A stretch of DNA of 64,000 nt. Source: Morinoia aosen. Its lineage: Eukaryota; Arthropoda; Malacostraca; Amphipoda; Talitridae. Position numbers and translations under genes: made by a program. The notes below the pieces were generated by a model that saw only the letters and a list, made by a program, of their open reading frames with translations, searched no databases and was not told the origin of the DNA. Below are positions 36,295-46,170 of this stretch, in pieces. The stretch is from positions 12,528,058-12,592,057 of the forward strand of contig CM059576.1 of assembly GCA_030386875.1 (NCBI GenBank), written 5' to 3'. How positions within the stretch are numbered: position 1 is the first letter of the stretch; each line of letters begins with the position of its first letter.

Positions 36295-36645
36295 ATAAAA
36301 GAAAGTTTAAGCCTCCCTATACCAACCACGACAAAGATGTTCCAAGAGAGGAAGGAGGAAGGCACCATTTAGTATGGAGTTGAGGGAACGCGGAATCTAT
36401 GCACAAGGTGCACATAAACAGTAAGCTAAGAAAAAAGTTCATGACAGAAGAAAAAGTTGAAGAAGAAAGTAGTAGGTGCTGAAAAACAGGACAGCAGTGA
36501 ACCAAAAAAAAAGAATCTATAACAAAACAAAAACCTATTCTATTTGAACAAGAAGAAAGCCTTCCTAACCTTTAGCTCGGGCCCTCACATAGTCCCCCGG
36601 GGACGCTAATTCCCATAGATACAATAGTTATATCCCCCTGAGGGG
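36257..36645 (-). mobile_element. Dispersed retroposon, full-length copy with TSD
   Basis: The copy is flanked by a perfect 14-bp direct repeat AGACCACCATAGTA (36,243-36,256 and 36,646-36,659). On the minus strand it begins CCCCTCAGGGGGATATAAC and ends AGGGAGGCTTAAACTTTC followed by a (AAT)n microsatellite of about 14 units. It has no internal coding frame and no clear tRNA-like box. The microsatellite tail and long target duplication point to retroposition by a LINE whose tail is a microsatellite. This copy best defines the family's ends. Confidence 0.92.
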
Positions 36646-36868
36646 AGACCACCATAGTAACACCTTCTCCATATCTTAAGTATTCAATCAAGTTATAAAC
36701 TTGGACATCTACTGTTTATGAACTCAATGGATAACCGAATAAGTAAAATTAAAAGTGCACATTTAGTTTGAAAATTATACGTAGATTTTTTAAAAAATAA
36801 ACATGCCATTATTTTTACTATCTAAGTGTAGAAAAAATATAACCAGTTTTATGTTATATTGGAATTTT

Positions 36869-37359
36869 GGTAAATGTGTAGCGTTGGTCAGTAATCGATT
36901 TTCCACTTTTCGGTGCCTAATCATAGTTAGTAAGATCGAAATAAACAAGTTTTCTTCTATGCACTTTCCGTCTCAAATGAGTATTTTATTAGCTATAGCG
37001 GTGAATAACTTACCGCAACTCCAGTGTTTGAAGCGGAAAGAAATTCTTCGATCGAGTGATATGGCGTCTCGCTTCCAGCGCTCTGTCATAAAAGACGAAA
37101 CCAAACCTACCGCTATACCTCGTTGAATACTCATTTGACGAAAAAAGTGTATAGAAGAAAAGTTGTTTATTTCGATGTTATTACCATGATCCAAGAAACA
37201 AAAATTCGAAAATTGATGAGACGGAATCGTAATTGATCGTAAAATACTCATTGGAGACGGAAAGTGCATAGAAGAAATCTTGTTTATTTTGATTCAATTA
37301 ATTAGGTTCAGGCACCGAAAAGTGGAAAATCGATTACTGACCAACGCTACACATTTACC
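36869..37359. mobile_element. 491-bp MITE with about 130-bp TIRs and 8-bp TSD
   Basis: The inverted ends begin GGTAAATGTGTAGCGTTGGT and run inward for about 130 bp (through CTATGCACTTTCCGTCTC) with some drift. They are flanked by an exact direct repeat GGAATTTT (36,861-36,868 and 37,360-37,367). An 8-bp duplication fits hAT-like or some Mutator-like elements. The interior of about 230 bp has no transposase. Long TIRs favour a Mutator-type or foldback origin; the ends do not match the large element at 38,697. Confidence 0.9.
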
Positions 37360-37367
37360 GGAATTTT

Positions 37368-37961
37368 TTGAACTCTTCTCATAATTCTGAAATGATGCAC
37401 TGTTTTTGACTTAACCAAAAACTCATGGCATAAAGATAGTTTCGCCTTCAACGCATCTGATACGTCGGAATTACCCTCTGCGCGCAAAACGACTTAATTT
37501 TAGTCTGAAATCAAATTTTATCAAAACAATCCTATCCTGCACACATATGAACAAAAATGTTGATGACTGTACCGGTATTTAATGCCACAAAAAATTTCAA
37601 AAACTCTCTGAAATTAAATTCGCTTCAAGGTTTAAACACCATGCAATTACCGATTTAACACACAGTATGTTCAACACAATTATTTCATGGCAACGCATAA
37701 ACATTGATTGATTACAAGCTACTGCAATATGGTATTAACGGATGGTTCTGAACTTCTGACACGGAGAACAGTAGATAGAACGAATAGGCAAAAAAACATT
37801 TTTGCAGATTGGGCGAATCCACACAGTTGACATAAAAATATCTAAATAAACATGCTAGAACACCATGAGCGTTTTTAATAAAACACCATGCTCCGAATCA
37901 TACACCATGTGGTAACAATACACATTGAAAAATGATCAGTGAATACCCAGTTAGAACTTAC
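37368..37961. other. Unannotated AT-rich spacer
   Basis: Nothing recognised. Confidence 0.5.
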
Positions 37962-38170
37962 CTTCATTGCCAGAAATTTGTTTTTCATTCAAGCGTTTAG
38001 CGAGATTAACTAAGAGCTGTCCTCTTGACTTTCTGTTTGATATTTTATAATACTCTACACATTTCGCCAGATTATTGAGGTCATTTTCTCCAACCCACAC
38101 ATGTTGCCTCTTAAGCCTAGCATGACACAACTTCAACTGACGCCGGAAGATGAGACCACGTACATCTACA
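37962..38170 (-). CDS. Candidate internal exon, function unknown
   Basis: Both splice signals are good: acceptor CGCTGCCTGCAG ending at 38,171, and donor GAAG/GTAAGT at 37,962/37,961. The frame between them is open and coding-like, about 69 residues reading VDVRGLIFRRQLKLCHARLK, HVWVGENDLNNLAKCVEYYK and LLVNLAKRLNEKQISGNE. No domain was recognised. It lies 527 bp outside the left end of the Mutator-like element, so it may belong to a host gene into which the element inserted, or to an older element. Confidence 0.4.
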
Positions 38171-38696
38171 CTGCAGGCAGCGAGTTACTCCGATATTGAG
38201 AAGCTCTGTGATTGGTGGAAAACGGAGAGAAATTAGAAATAAGTAAAAATATTTAACTTGCATGAATGTAGCTTAATAGAGCTTTCCACACGTAACGAAT
38301 TTTGTAGAGGACTATTTTGTTCATATAATGATGGCGATGACAGGAATTTTAGTGACAGTGTCACGCAATAGTGCTCGTAAACATGTTTAACGTGCTTTGT
38401 TCATGCAAGCTCGTTTGATTCGACCGCTCCGTGAACACAGCTCTCAAGTTTTTGCGCTTCTGAAAGATTCGCTCTGATGTCACGTCAGGGTTACCACTTG
38501 TTTTCATCACTTAATCTGGAATGCAGTAAAATATTACATACTTGAAATACTTACAATTTTCACAGACATGTTTACACTTAATTTAATGTATCATGAATAA
38601 TTTAATTGTTTATTTCAGTGTTTCATTTCATGCTTAACCACGGTAAAAATAGTATAGCGTAGAATAAGTGGTTGGGATAAAAAATGACAAAAATCT

Positions 38697-39974
38697 ACCG
38701 GCGTGCCAAATTGCGACCAGTCGCGCGAACGGAAACTCGAACGCACTCTTTCTCCCTAAAAACAGGGTAAAGAAGACCGGCAGGCGGCAGCAGAGGGACT
38801 TCATAACGCCGTTAGGTACAGAATTTCTGGAGATTTCTTGAGTTCACCTCGTGCGACTTTACACTTAAGTTTACCGACTCGTAACTTTGGAACGAATGCA
38901 CCCATCGACTTCAAATTACTCTTAAATGAAAGAGCGAAACATTCTCTACCTCCCATATCGAACACAAGACCACGACCCTAACGGTTCTCTCATAAATACA
39001 GAAATTATTCGTTAAGCTTACCCGACTCGCGCGCTGTCAAAATTAATTGCGTTTACCGACTCGTAACTTTTGAAAGAATCCACTCATCGACTTCTAATTA
39101 CTCTTAAATGAAAAAGCGAAACATTCTCTACCTCCCATATCGAACACAAGACCACGACCCTAACGGTTCTCTCATAAATACAGAAATTATTCGTTAAGCT
39201 TACCCGACTCGCGCGCTTTCAAAATTAATTGCGTTTACCGACTCGTAACTTTTGAAAGAATCCACTCATCGACTTCTAATTACTCTTAAATGAAAGAGCG
39301 AAACATTCTCTACCTCCCATATCGAACACAAGACCACGACCCTAACGGTTCTCTCATAAATACAGAAATTATTCGTTAAGCTTACCCGACTCGCGCGCTG
39401 TCAAAATTAATTGCGTTTACCGACTCGTAACTTTTGAAAGAATCCACTCATCGACTTCTAATTACTCTTAAATGAAAGAGCGAAACATTCTCTACCTCCC
39501 ATATCGAACACAAGACCACGACCCTAACGGTTCTCTCATAAATACAGAAATTATTCGTTAAGCTTACCCGACTCGCGCGCTGTCAAAATTAATTGCGTTT
39601 ACCGACTCGTAACTTTTGAAAGAATCCACTCATCGACTTCTAATTACTCTTAAATGAAAGAGCGAAACATTCTCTACCTCCCATATCGAACACAAGACCA
39701 CGACTCTAACGGTTCTCTCATAAATACAGAAATTATTCGATAAGCTTACCCGACTCGCGCGCCGTCAAAATTAATTGCGTTTACCGACTCGTAACTTTTG
39801 AAAGAATCCACTCATCGACTTCTAATTACTCTTAAATGAAAGAGCGAAACATTCTCTACTCCCCATATCGAACACAAGACCACGACTCTAACGGTTCTCT
39901 CATAAATACAGAAATTATTCGATAAGCTTACCCGACTCGCGCGCCGTCGAAAGTAATTGCGTTTACCGACTCGT
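38697..39974 (+). repeat. Left terminal inverted repeat (1.28 kb)
   Basis: The outer 175 bp (to about 38,870) are single copy: ACCGGCGTGCCAAATTGCGA, then GACCAGTCGCGCGAACGG, AACAGGGTAAAGAAGACCGG and CTTAACG-like inner words. Then comes the 182-bp satellite. Comparison with the right arm shows isolated differences only (for example CGAACGC/CGAATGC near 38,748). Such ends are where a Mutator-type transposase binds and cuts. Confidence 0.95.
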
Positions 39975-40012
39975 AACTTTTGAAAGAATCCACTCATCGA
40001 CTTCTAATAACT
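38871..40012. repeat. 182-bp satellite in left TIR (six periods)
   Basis: The anchor ACCGACTCGTAAC recurs at 38,873, 39,055, 39,237, 39,419, 39,601, 39,783 and 39,965, exactly 182 bp apart. Each unit also has CCCGACTCGCGCGC, giving two CGACTCG words per unit, plus ACCACGACCCTAACGG and GAAAGAGCGAAACATTC. The outermost unit is the most diverged (ACTTTGGAACGAATGCACCC), as in the right arm. Confidence 0.97.
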
Positions 40013-40257
40013 CTCAAACGGGGTAATATTAGTATCTGTAAGTCTCATTTTTTCTGTACTTGCAATCATGTTAATTTCTGAATAAGTTTGATGCCTAATA
40101 CTGTCAACTTGACTCTGTCATTGGGGGAAGATATTTTGAGAATTACAACATAATTAGGATGAATTCAACATGCACATGATCGTTTGAAGGTCTGGACTCT
40201 TTACACATAAACTGAATACATCCTTTACATTTATTTTAGCTTACCTTCTCAGCTTTC
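40013..40257. other. Spacer between left TIR and internal array
   Basis: Short AT-rich spacer; nothing recognised. Confidence 0.5.
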
Positions 40258-41312
40258 TCGAGATAGCGTACAGCGAAGACGACGACCACGACCCATTTTT
40301 TCTTCTGTAGTTGAATCCTATATGCCAAGGCTTGAGTAGCTCCATTGGTCTTATTTAGTGCTCCCGTCTTCGATGGTGAGTGATTATGCCTTTCATTACA
40401 ACCCCACTATAATGGAAAACTGCCAAAAATCAGTCTGCCGCTATAGTGAGGCTATAATTTGGGCTATAAAGAAGCCTTTATTCATAAACAAAAATTATTC
40501 ATTCATATACAAAATTATTCATAACATATACAAAATTATTCTACAGAACTCGATTATTGGAACATTTCTGCCGGGCCGGAGGCTTCAAAACCTTCCACAT
40601 CGAACTTTTCTTGAGATAGCGTACAGCGAAGACGATGACCACGACCCATTTTTTCTTCTGTAGTTGAATCCTATATGCCAAGGCTTGAGTAGCTCCATTG
40701 GTCTTATTTAGTGCTCCCGTCTTCGATGGTGAGTGATTATGCCTTTCATTACAACCTCACTATAATGGAAAACTGCCAAAAATCAGTCTGCCGCTATAGT
40801 GAGGCTATAATTTGGGCTATAAAGAAGCCTTTATTCATAAACAAAAATTATTCATTCATATACAAAATTATTCATAACATATACAAAATTATTCTACAGA
40901 ACTCGATTATTGGAACATTTCTGCCGGGCCGGAGGCTTCAAAACCTTCCACATCGAACTTTTCTTGAGATAGCGTACAGCGAAGACGATGACCACGACCC
41001 ATTTTTTCTTCTGTAGTTGAATCCTATATGCCAAGGCTTGAGTAGCTCCATTGGTCTTATTTAGTGCTCCCGTCTTCGATGGTGAGTGATTATGCCTTTC
41101 ATTACAACCCCACTATAATGGAAAACTGCCAAAAATCAGTCTGCCGCTATAGTGAGGCTATAATTTGGGCTATAAAGAAGCCTTTATTCATAAACAAAAA
41201 TTATTCATTCATATACAAAATTATTCATAACATATACAAAATTATTCTACAGAACTCGATTATTGGAATATTTCTGCCGGGCCGGAGGCTTCAAAACCTT
41301 CCACATCGAACT
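40258..41312. repeat. 353-bp tandem array (three copies)
   Basis: Three near-identical units run head to tail; GAGATAGCGTACAGCGAAGA recurs at 40,260, 40,613 and 40,966. Each holds a short A/T-rich subrepeat (ACAAAATTATTCATA) and a GC-rich GCCGGGCCGGAGGC. The same 101-codon frame is open in the first two copies and cut short in the third, as expected from duplication rather than coding. The motif ACCACGACCC is shared with the 182-bp TIR satellite. Confidence 0.96.
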
Positions 41313-41395
41313 CATTGCATTCGGTGAGTTATGAACGTCAAAGAAACACATCCGAACGTGTACATGTGCACACAGATACATAGACATTCATATTT

Positions 41396-42300
41396 GCGTG
41401 CGCACACATGAACACACACATGCACACACCTACACACACATATTCATGTATATATACTTATTGAAAATGAATGCAAGGAAAATGAAAATACTAATAAACA
41501 TAAAAAACAATCTTGCTCCTGCTACATCTAAAATGACAGTCAAGCTTTGTGTAATCGTCAGAAATAACCTGAGGAAAAAGTAAATAATATGCTAAAAGAC
41601 TTCGAAAAACGTAGAAATGAAATGCTTTTTAATTTCGGAAAATTAGTTTTAAGAAAACTAAATTTTTCAAGGAACAAGAACAAAAGAACATATTTCATAT
41701 TTTCTCCAACATCATGCGGACATGGGTACATGGGGTAAAATGGAGATACAGTGTATGCGTGATATCACTCATGATTAGCAGATATCTACGAAATTTCTGT
41801 AGAAATGCGTAGACAAACAAACATATACTCAACATCAAAATTCATAGCTTGTTCAACATACGGACAGAAAGAAAATTTTACTACTATTCATAGGCTCTTG
41901 GAATTGGGCTTTATTGCACTAAATTGATTTCTCAATTTTTTCCTATTCACAAAAACGCCCCTGGGGAAGTGGTAGATCTATTTTATATTTTCTTCGCTAG
42001 TGCAATTAAATTAATTAAGCGGATGGTTTTCACGTAAAGAAATGAAATAGAAACATGTATGTCTATTTATGTAAATATACATATACCTACATACGTACAC
42101 ACGCATACTAATCTACATATACATATTGAAAATGAAATATAAGAGTAAATAATATGTACATATAATAACAACATGAAAACAACCTACCATCTACTAAATC
42201 GAAAATTACAGTCGAGCTCACTGTAATCGTAAGAAATTTTTCAGACAAAATAACTAAAAGGAAAGAAAACTTCGAAAAACGTAAAAATACAATGAATGAA
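41396..42300. repeat. Pair of diverged direct repeats 3' of the transposase gene
   Basis: About 220 bp at 41,396-41,620 and 42,082-42,300 are diverged copies. Both have CACA/TACA-rich starts, TATTGAAAATGAATG-like and TAAATAATATG words, an ACAGTC.AGCT core, GTAATCGT.AGAAAT, and finally CTTCGAAAAACGTA. The second copy directly follows the transposase stop codon and probably contains its 3' untranslated region. The 460 bp between them show nothing else. Confidence 0.7.
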
Positions 42301-42333
42301 CACTTAAAACGAAAGTTGTAAGGAGCCATTTCA

Positions 42334-45300
42334 TCAGGAGTCAAGCTGAATCTCTTCGATCTTGAAAATTCTTTCTCCGTAGAGTCCGACCAGCTTTCCT
42401 TCTTCATCAGTGAAGTTTTCTTTTCTCTTTGACGATGGAAATTCCATGACAACATTTTGCTCGAGGCAGAAGATGATGTGTCTTCTCATTTTCTCTTTGA
42501 CATAGGTTATAAGGCTGGGATCATGACCATTTACCACGGACGTAACGAACGCTAAACAGAATGGTCCGCAACTGGATGCGTCCATTTGATGTTGTACTGT
42601 TACACATTCAATAATCAGTTTCCTTATTGTCTTTATGCCTGTATAGAGATTCTGCAGATACTTTTTTACGTCGGTACTTGGTGCGCCGTTTAAAGAACAA
42701 ATGTGCTGTACATGTGCTACACCTTCTTCAGAGCGGTCGCGAGACAATGCATTGGTGATGACTATCCAATGGGTACCGCCGTCACTCGCACTTTTGTAAC
42801 CAGTCTTTTTGACCATGACCTTGCACCGGTTGTAGGTAGTATTGAGGACTTGTATAAATTTTTCGCTGGCGTATCTCAGGGGCGGTGGAGTAAAGCACGT
42901 CAGCGGCGAGTCGAATTTATACTGAGGATGGCAATTTCTAACAAGTCTTGCGAAGCCTTCTATCGTGTCACTTGTGAGCCAACTGGAGCATTGCAGGATG
43001 TTATCCTTGTCCTTCCTTTTTAGACCAAAACGACTGAGCCACATCATTTCACTTGGTGAGTATGTTTCTTCTGATTTGTACGTTTCCAAAGAGAACAATT
43101 TTTCTTTGTTGACATGCTGATTATGTTCATCATTGTATTTAACTTTCTTGTACGACTCCTTCTTTCGGGGCGACGTTGAAATGCTTCTACGGCGAAATTT
43201 CGCCAGCTTCACGATATCGCAAACGTTGGTCGATTGCGTTTCGCGTGTGTCATCTTTCTCAGATAGACGACCCTGTCGGACTTTTGCTTTCTCTTTAGCT
43301 TTAGAGCTGTAAGATTGCTCCAATTTTTCTTTTTTCTTTGACCAACGTTCAACAAATTCACTTAGATTAGAAATGACTTTTTTCTGAACGATTTTGTAGT
43401 CTTTTTCGGATTCTATCGTTCTGCCTTTAGTTTGTTCATACATTTTGAAAATAAAGTCAGCTGTTGATACTTGCTGTCCTCGGAGAATATCCCTCTTCAC
43501 GATCTTGTGCCACCCCTCCACTAATCCGTTTGTTTCAGTTCCACCATGGATTCCACACCAGAGTGGCGTGAATGGCATGCAGGTTGTCAGTATTTTCTCC
43601 ATGAAACTTGGAGAATAAAATGGGTTTTTCACACTACCTTCATTTGCAAGGTTATTTTTTACCTCTTCAGCTACAGACACGAATTTTTTACCTACTGCAC
43701 ATTTTTCACGATATCTTCCGCCATCTTCAACCACCAATGCGTTGGTCGACTCAACACTGTCACATTCACTACCAACGTAGCCACGGTCAAGAAGAGGTTT
43801 TATTTCTTCTCCAAGAAAACGGCTCTGTACTATTTTAGCCAGGTTTCGAAACACAGAGTACAGTTCATCTCTAGAGGAGGCTTCTGTCATGTCGGCGAAG
43901 TATTGTTTAATTATGCTACGGTCTTTGGGCTTCATATTCGGATAAAATTTTTTGCAGTTGTGTGCGATATTGTTCATAAAATGGGCTCTGCACAATTTTA
44001 TATTCAGGAAGTTTAGTTCTGACTCTTCAGGATGCATCCACAACTTGTCAAGGTAGGTAGGCAGATCGCCCAGCTTAAATGAGGACACTATTGCGTGTAG
44101 ATAAGCAAAGCTGTGGTCAACTACTATGCACTTCGGCGCGAGCTCTTTTCCGTGCACTTTTCGATAGTTGTGCAAGAGGCTGGCCAGCATGGCTTCGATG
44201 GTGTTGGCCGAACTTTGTTTTGTCAACATGGAGGTTGCTGTTAACTGTGGAGCTCCGCTGTGGCGCTGGTATACAACCGCGTGATATAAGTAGTTTCGGC
44301 CTTCTGAACCTTTGATGATACCACCTGTTGAATCTAAATGAAGAGTTACATTGGGGCATCTAGCTAGTTCGCGCAGCTCTCCTTCAGATTGCAGCACGAT
44401 CCTTGACGTAAGTGGGTCGAATTCGGAAACAAAACCTGGGATGATTTTGTTCTCTGCTGAGTCTATGTTATGAAGAATCTTAGCGGTTAATTGGAGATTC
44501 TCCTCTTTATCTTGTGAAATTTTAAAATTGTTCTTGACGTTCTGCCCAAGTTTTTTCAAATTGTTCAGAGAGAAAATCTTCGGTTTCATATTCTTACCAA
44601 CTGCCGCGTGTCGAATTTGATCATAGTACACGTTTGAGGGTCCATCTCTTAGAACAGCTTCTCCAATAACTCTTCTTTCCTCCTTTTCAGCTTGTCGCCT
44701 AGTTACTTTATGGTTCTTATCAGCTTCGGTCTTTTCCAACAAATAAATGGTACATATGTTCACCTTTTCTTCGAGACCGGGGAAATAAACAATTTTTTGC
44801 TTCAGCTTACATGATGGCTCTTGGCATTTAATCAGGAAGCTGAAAAGTGGATCCCCTGCAAAACTGGAGTTGCGATGTTTTTTCCTTTCATAAACTTTTA
44901 TAACGCAATCATTATTCACGTTCCGTATGCCATTCAGAAGAGTCTTGTGCTTTTCATGTCCTGGTTCAAATATGTTGTTAGGGCTACAATTATCTATCAC
45001 CACCTTAAATCTTTGCTTCAATTTATAAGAATGATTTATTTTTCTTTCCAAAAAATAATTTAGATTAGTTTCGACACTTCTTTTCTGCGCCGCAAGTTTC
45101 CATTCTCGCATGAAAGATGCTTCATACACCTCATAATCTTGAGCCTGATGCACTTCGTTACTTTTTCCATTAATGCCTTCAGTGCTATATTCGACCTCGA
45201 AGCACACGGCTGGTGATTTGTTTCCGTTTTCTTCCTGCGAGTTCTCCTCTTCCCCATCATCTTCGGAATTGGCCTCTGATCCCTCTTGAGAAGCCGCCAG

Positions 45301-45912
45301 TGATGTGTCATCGGCTTGTGATGATTCTTCCTGTGAGTTCTCCTCTTCCCCATCATCTTCGGAATTGGCCTCTGATCCCTCTTGAGAATCCGCCAGTGAT
45401 GTGTCATCGGCTTGTGATGATTCTTCCTGTGAATTCTCCTCTTCCCCATCATCTTCGGAATTGGCCTCTGATCCCTCTTGAGAATCCGCCAGTGATGTGT
45501 CATCGGCTTGTGATGATTCTTCCTGTGAATTCTCCTCTTCCCCATCATCTTCGGAATTGGCCTCTGATCCCTCTTGAGAAGCCGCCAGTGATGTGTCATC
45601 GGCTTGTGATGATTCTTCCTGTGAGTTCTCCTCTTCCCCATCATCTTCGGAATTGGCCTCTGATCCCTCTTGAGAAGCCGCCAGTGATGTGTCATCGGCT
45701 TGTGATGATTCTTCCTGTGAGTTCTCCTCTTCCCCATCATCTTCGGAATTGGCCTCTGATCCCTCTTGAGAAGCCGCCAGTGATGTGTCATCGGCTTGTG
45801 ATGATTCTTCCTGTGAGTTCTCCTCTTCCCCATCATCTTCGGAATTGGCCTCTGATCCCTCTTGAGAATCCGCCAGTGATGTGTGTTCGGCTTCTGATGT
45901 TTTCCCATCGAC
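42334..45912 (-). CDS. MULE transposase fused to Ulp1-like protease, large exon
   Basis: Numbering counts residue 1 at the GTG at 45,918, two codons before the exon. Order: acidic tail with seven 32-residue repeats (18-231), a basic linker region, MULE transposase (about 520-830) with VTLHLDSTGG (D529), CIVVDHSFAY (D601), CRAHF (C643, H646) and TNGLVEGWHKIVK (E801), a basic linker with RRRSISTSPRKK (about 860-945), then a C48-type domain (about 955-1160): WLTSDTIEGFARL, THWIVIT (H1050, W1051), Q1111 and DASSCGPF (C1117). The transposase cuts and joins DNA; Ulp1 domains cleave SUMO isopeptide bonds. The usual Asp of the YDSL motif reads ICSL (C1074), so protease activity is uncertain. No in-frame ATG precedes residue 270, and a stop lies 15 codons upstream of the GTG, so it is read as the 3'-terminal exon, acceptor GGTGAAG at 45,913. 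MULE-Ulp1 fusions are known from plants (Kaonashi type). Confidence 0.92.
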   Translation of the reverse strand, partial: VDGKTSEAEHTSLADSQEGSEANSEDDGEEENSQEESSQADDTSLAASQEGSEANSEDDGEEENSQEESSQADDTSLAASQEGSEANSEDDGEEENSQEESSQADDTSLAASQEGSEANSEDDGEEENSQEESSQADDTSLADSQEGSEANSEDDGEEENSQEESSQADDTSLADSQEGSEANSEDDGEEENSQEESSQADDTSLAASQEGSEANSEDDGEEENSQEENGNKSPAVCFEVEYSTEGINGKSNEVHQAQDYEVYEASFMREWKLAAQKRSVETNLNYFLERKINHSYKLKQRFKVVIDNCSPNNIFEPGHEKHKTLLNGIRNVNNDCVIKVYERKKHRNSSFAGDPLFSFLIKCQEPSCKLKQKIVYFPGLEEKVNICTIYLLEKTEADKNHKVTRRQAEKEERRVIGEAVLRDGPSNVYYDQIRHAAVGKNMKPKIFSLNNLKKLGQNVKNNFKISQDKEENLQLTAKILHNIDSAENKIIPGFVSEFDPLTSRIVLQSEGELRELARCPNVTLHLDSTGGIIKGSEGRNYLYHAVVYQRHSGAPQLTATSMLTKQSSANTIEAMLASLLHNYRKVHGKELAPKCIVVDHSFAYLHAIVSSFKLGDLPTYLDKLWMHPEESELNFLNIKLCRAHFMNNIAHNCKKFYPNMKPKDRSIIKQYFADMTEASSRDELYSVFRNLAKIVQSRFLGEEIKPLLDRGYVGSECDSVESTNALVVEDGGRYREKCAVGKKFVSVAEEVKNNLANEGSVKNPFYSPSFMEKILTTCMPFTPLWCGIHGGTETNGLVEGWHKIVKRDILRGQQVSTADFIFKMYEQTKGRTIESEKDYKIVQKKVISNLSEFVERWSKKKEKLEQSYSSKAKEKAKVRQGRLSEKDDTRETQSTNVCDIVKLAKFRRRSISTSPRKKESYKKVKYNDEHNQHVNKEKLFSLETYKSEETYSPSEMMWLSRFGLKRKDKDNILQCSSWLTSDTIEGFARLVRNCHPQYKFDSPLTCFTPPPLRYASEKFIQVLNTTYNRCKVMVKKTGYKSASDGGTHWIVITNALSRDRSEEGVAHVQHICSLNGAPSTDVKKYLQNLYTGIKTIRKLIIECVTVQHQMDASSCGPFCLAFVTSVVNGHDPSLITYVKEKMRRHIIFCLEQNVVMEFPSSKRKENFTDEEGKLVGLYGERIFKIEEIQLDS
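45226..45867 (-). repeat. 96-bp coding minisatellite (seven copies)
   Basis: Seven almost identical 96-bp units encode 32-residue acidic repeats built on SQEGSEANSEDDGEEENSQE followed by ESSQADDTSLAA or LAD. The variation is limited to a few bases (GCC/TCC giving Ala/Asp, and GAATTC/GAGTTC), so the expansion is recent. The period keeps all frames open, which produces long but meaningless frames on both strands. Confidence 0.96.
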
Positions 45913-46063
45913 CTTCACCAGTGCACAATGAAAAGAACATTTTAATCACGGGTACCATTAGGCTGGATGTGTTTGTTTGACACCCACACCTGGATAATTT
46001 AGGGATGTAATGAATTGTGAATCCCTAAATTGATAATTTTGGGATTTAATACTGACGGAGAAC
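45913..46063. other. Intron edge matching a dispersed repeat
   Basis: The intron side of the splice acceptor (TTCACCAGTGCACAATG on the plus strand, then GGCTGGATGTGTTTGTTTG) resembles the blocks at 7,800-8,005 and 62,880-63,085 over about 75 bp. Beyond it is a short inverted motif (TTTAGGGAT ... ATCCCTAAA) near 45,997-46,028. Confidence 0.5.
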
Positions 46064-46170
46064 CAGGGTTGGCACAAAAAAAACCCACCCAAAAAAAACC
46101 ACCTAAAAAAGCCCAAAAAAACCCACATTAAAAAGCCCACTAAATAGTGTTTTTTTTTTGTTTTTTTTGG
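46064..46170 (+). mobile_element. Possible hAT-like transposon terminus
   Basis: CAGGGTTGGCACAAAAAAAA followed by ACCCACC/AAAAAGCCC repeats and then GTTTTTTTTGGGG has the look of the left end of a hAT element, whose ends begin CAG and are often followed by such C/A- then G/T-rich stem sequence. I did not find the facing CTG end or an 8-bp duplication. The BED-finger relic at 49,251 could belong to the same insertion. It lies within intron 2 of the transposase gene. Confidence 0.45.

Noticed and set aside
40358..41327. Three repeated frames of about 100 codons
   Set aside because: They recur because of the 353-bp tandem duplication, the third is altered at its end, and no protein feature is recognisable.
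43546..44016. 156-codon plus-strand frame
   Set aside because: Antisense shadow of the transposase domain.
45060..45980. 282-codon minus-strand and 255-codon plus-strand frames over the acidic repeats
   Set aside because: Shadows of the 96-bp coding repeat in other frames; the acidic frame continues into conserved transposase motifs and the others do not.
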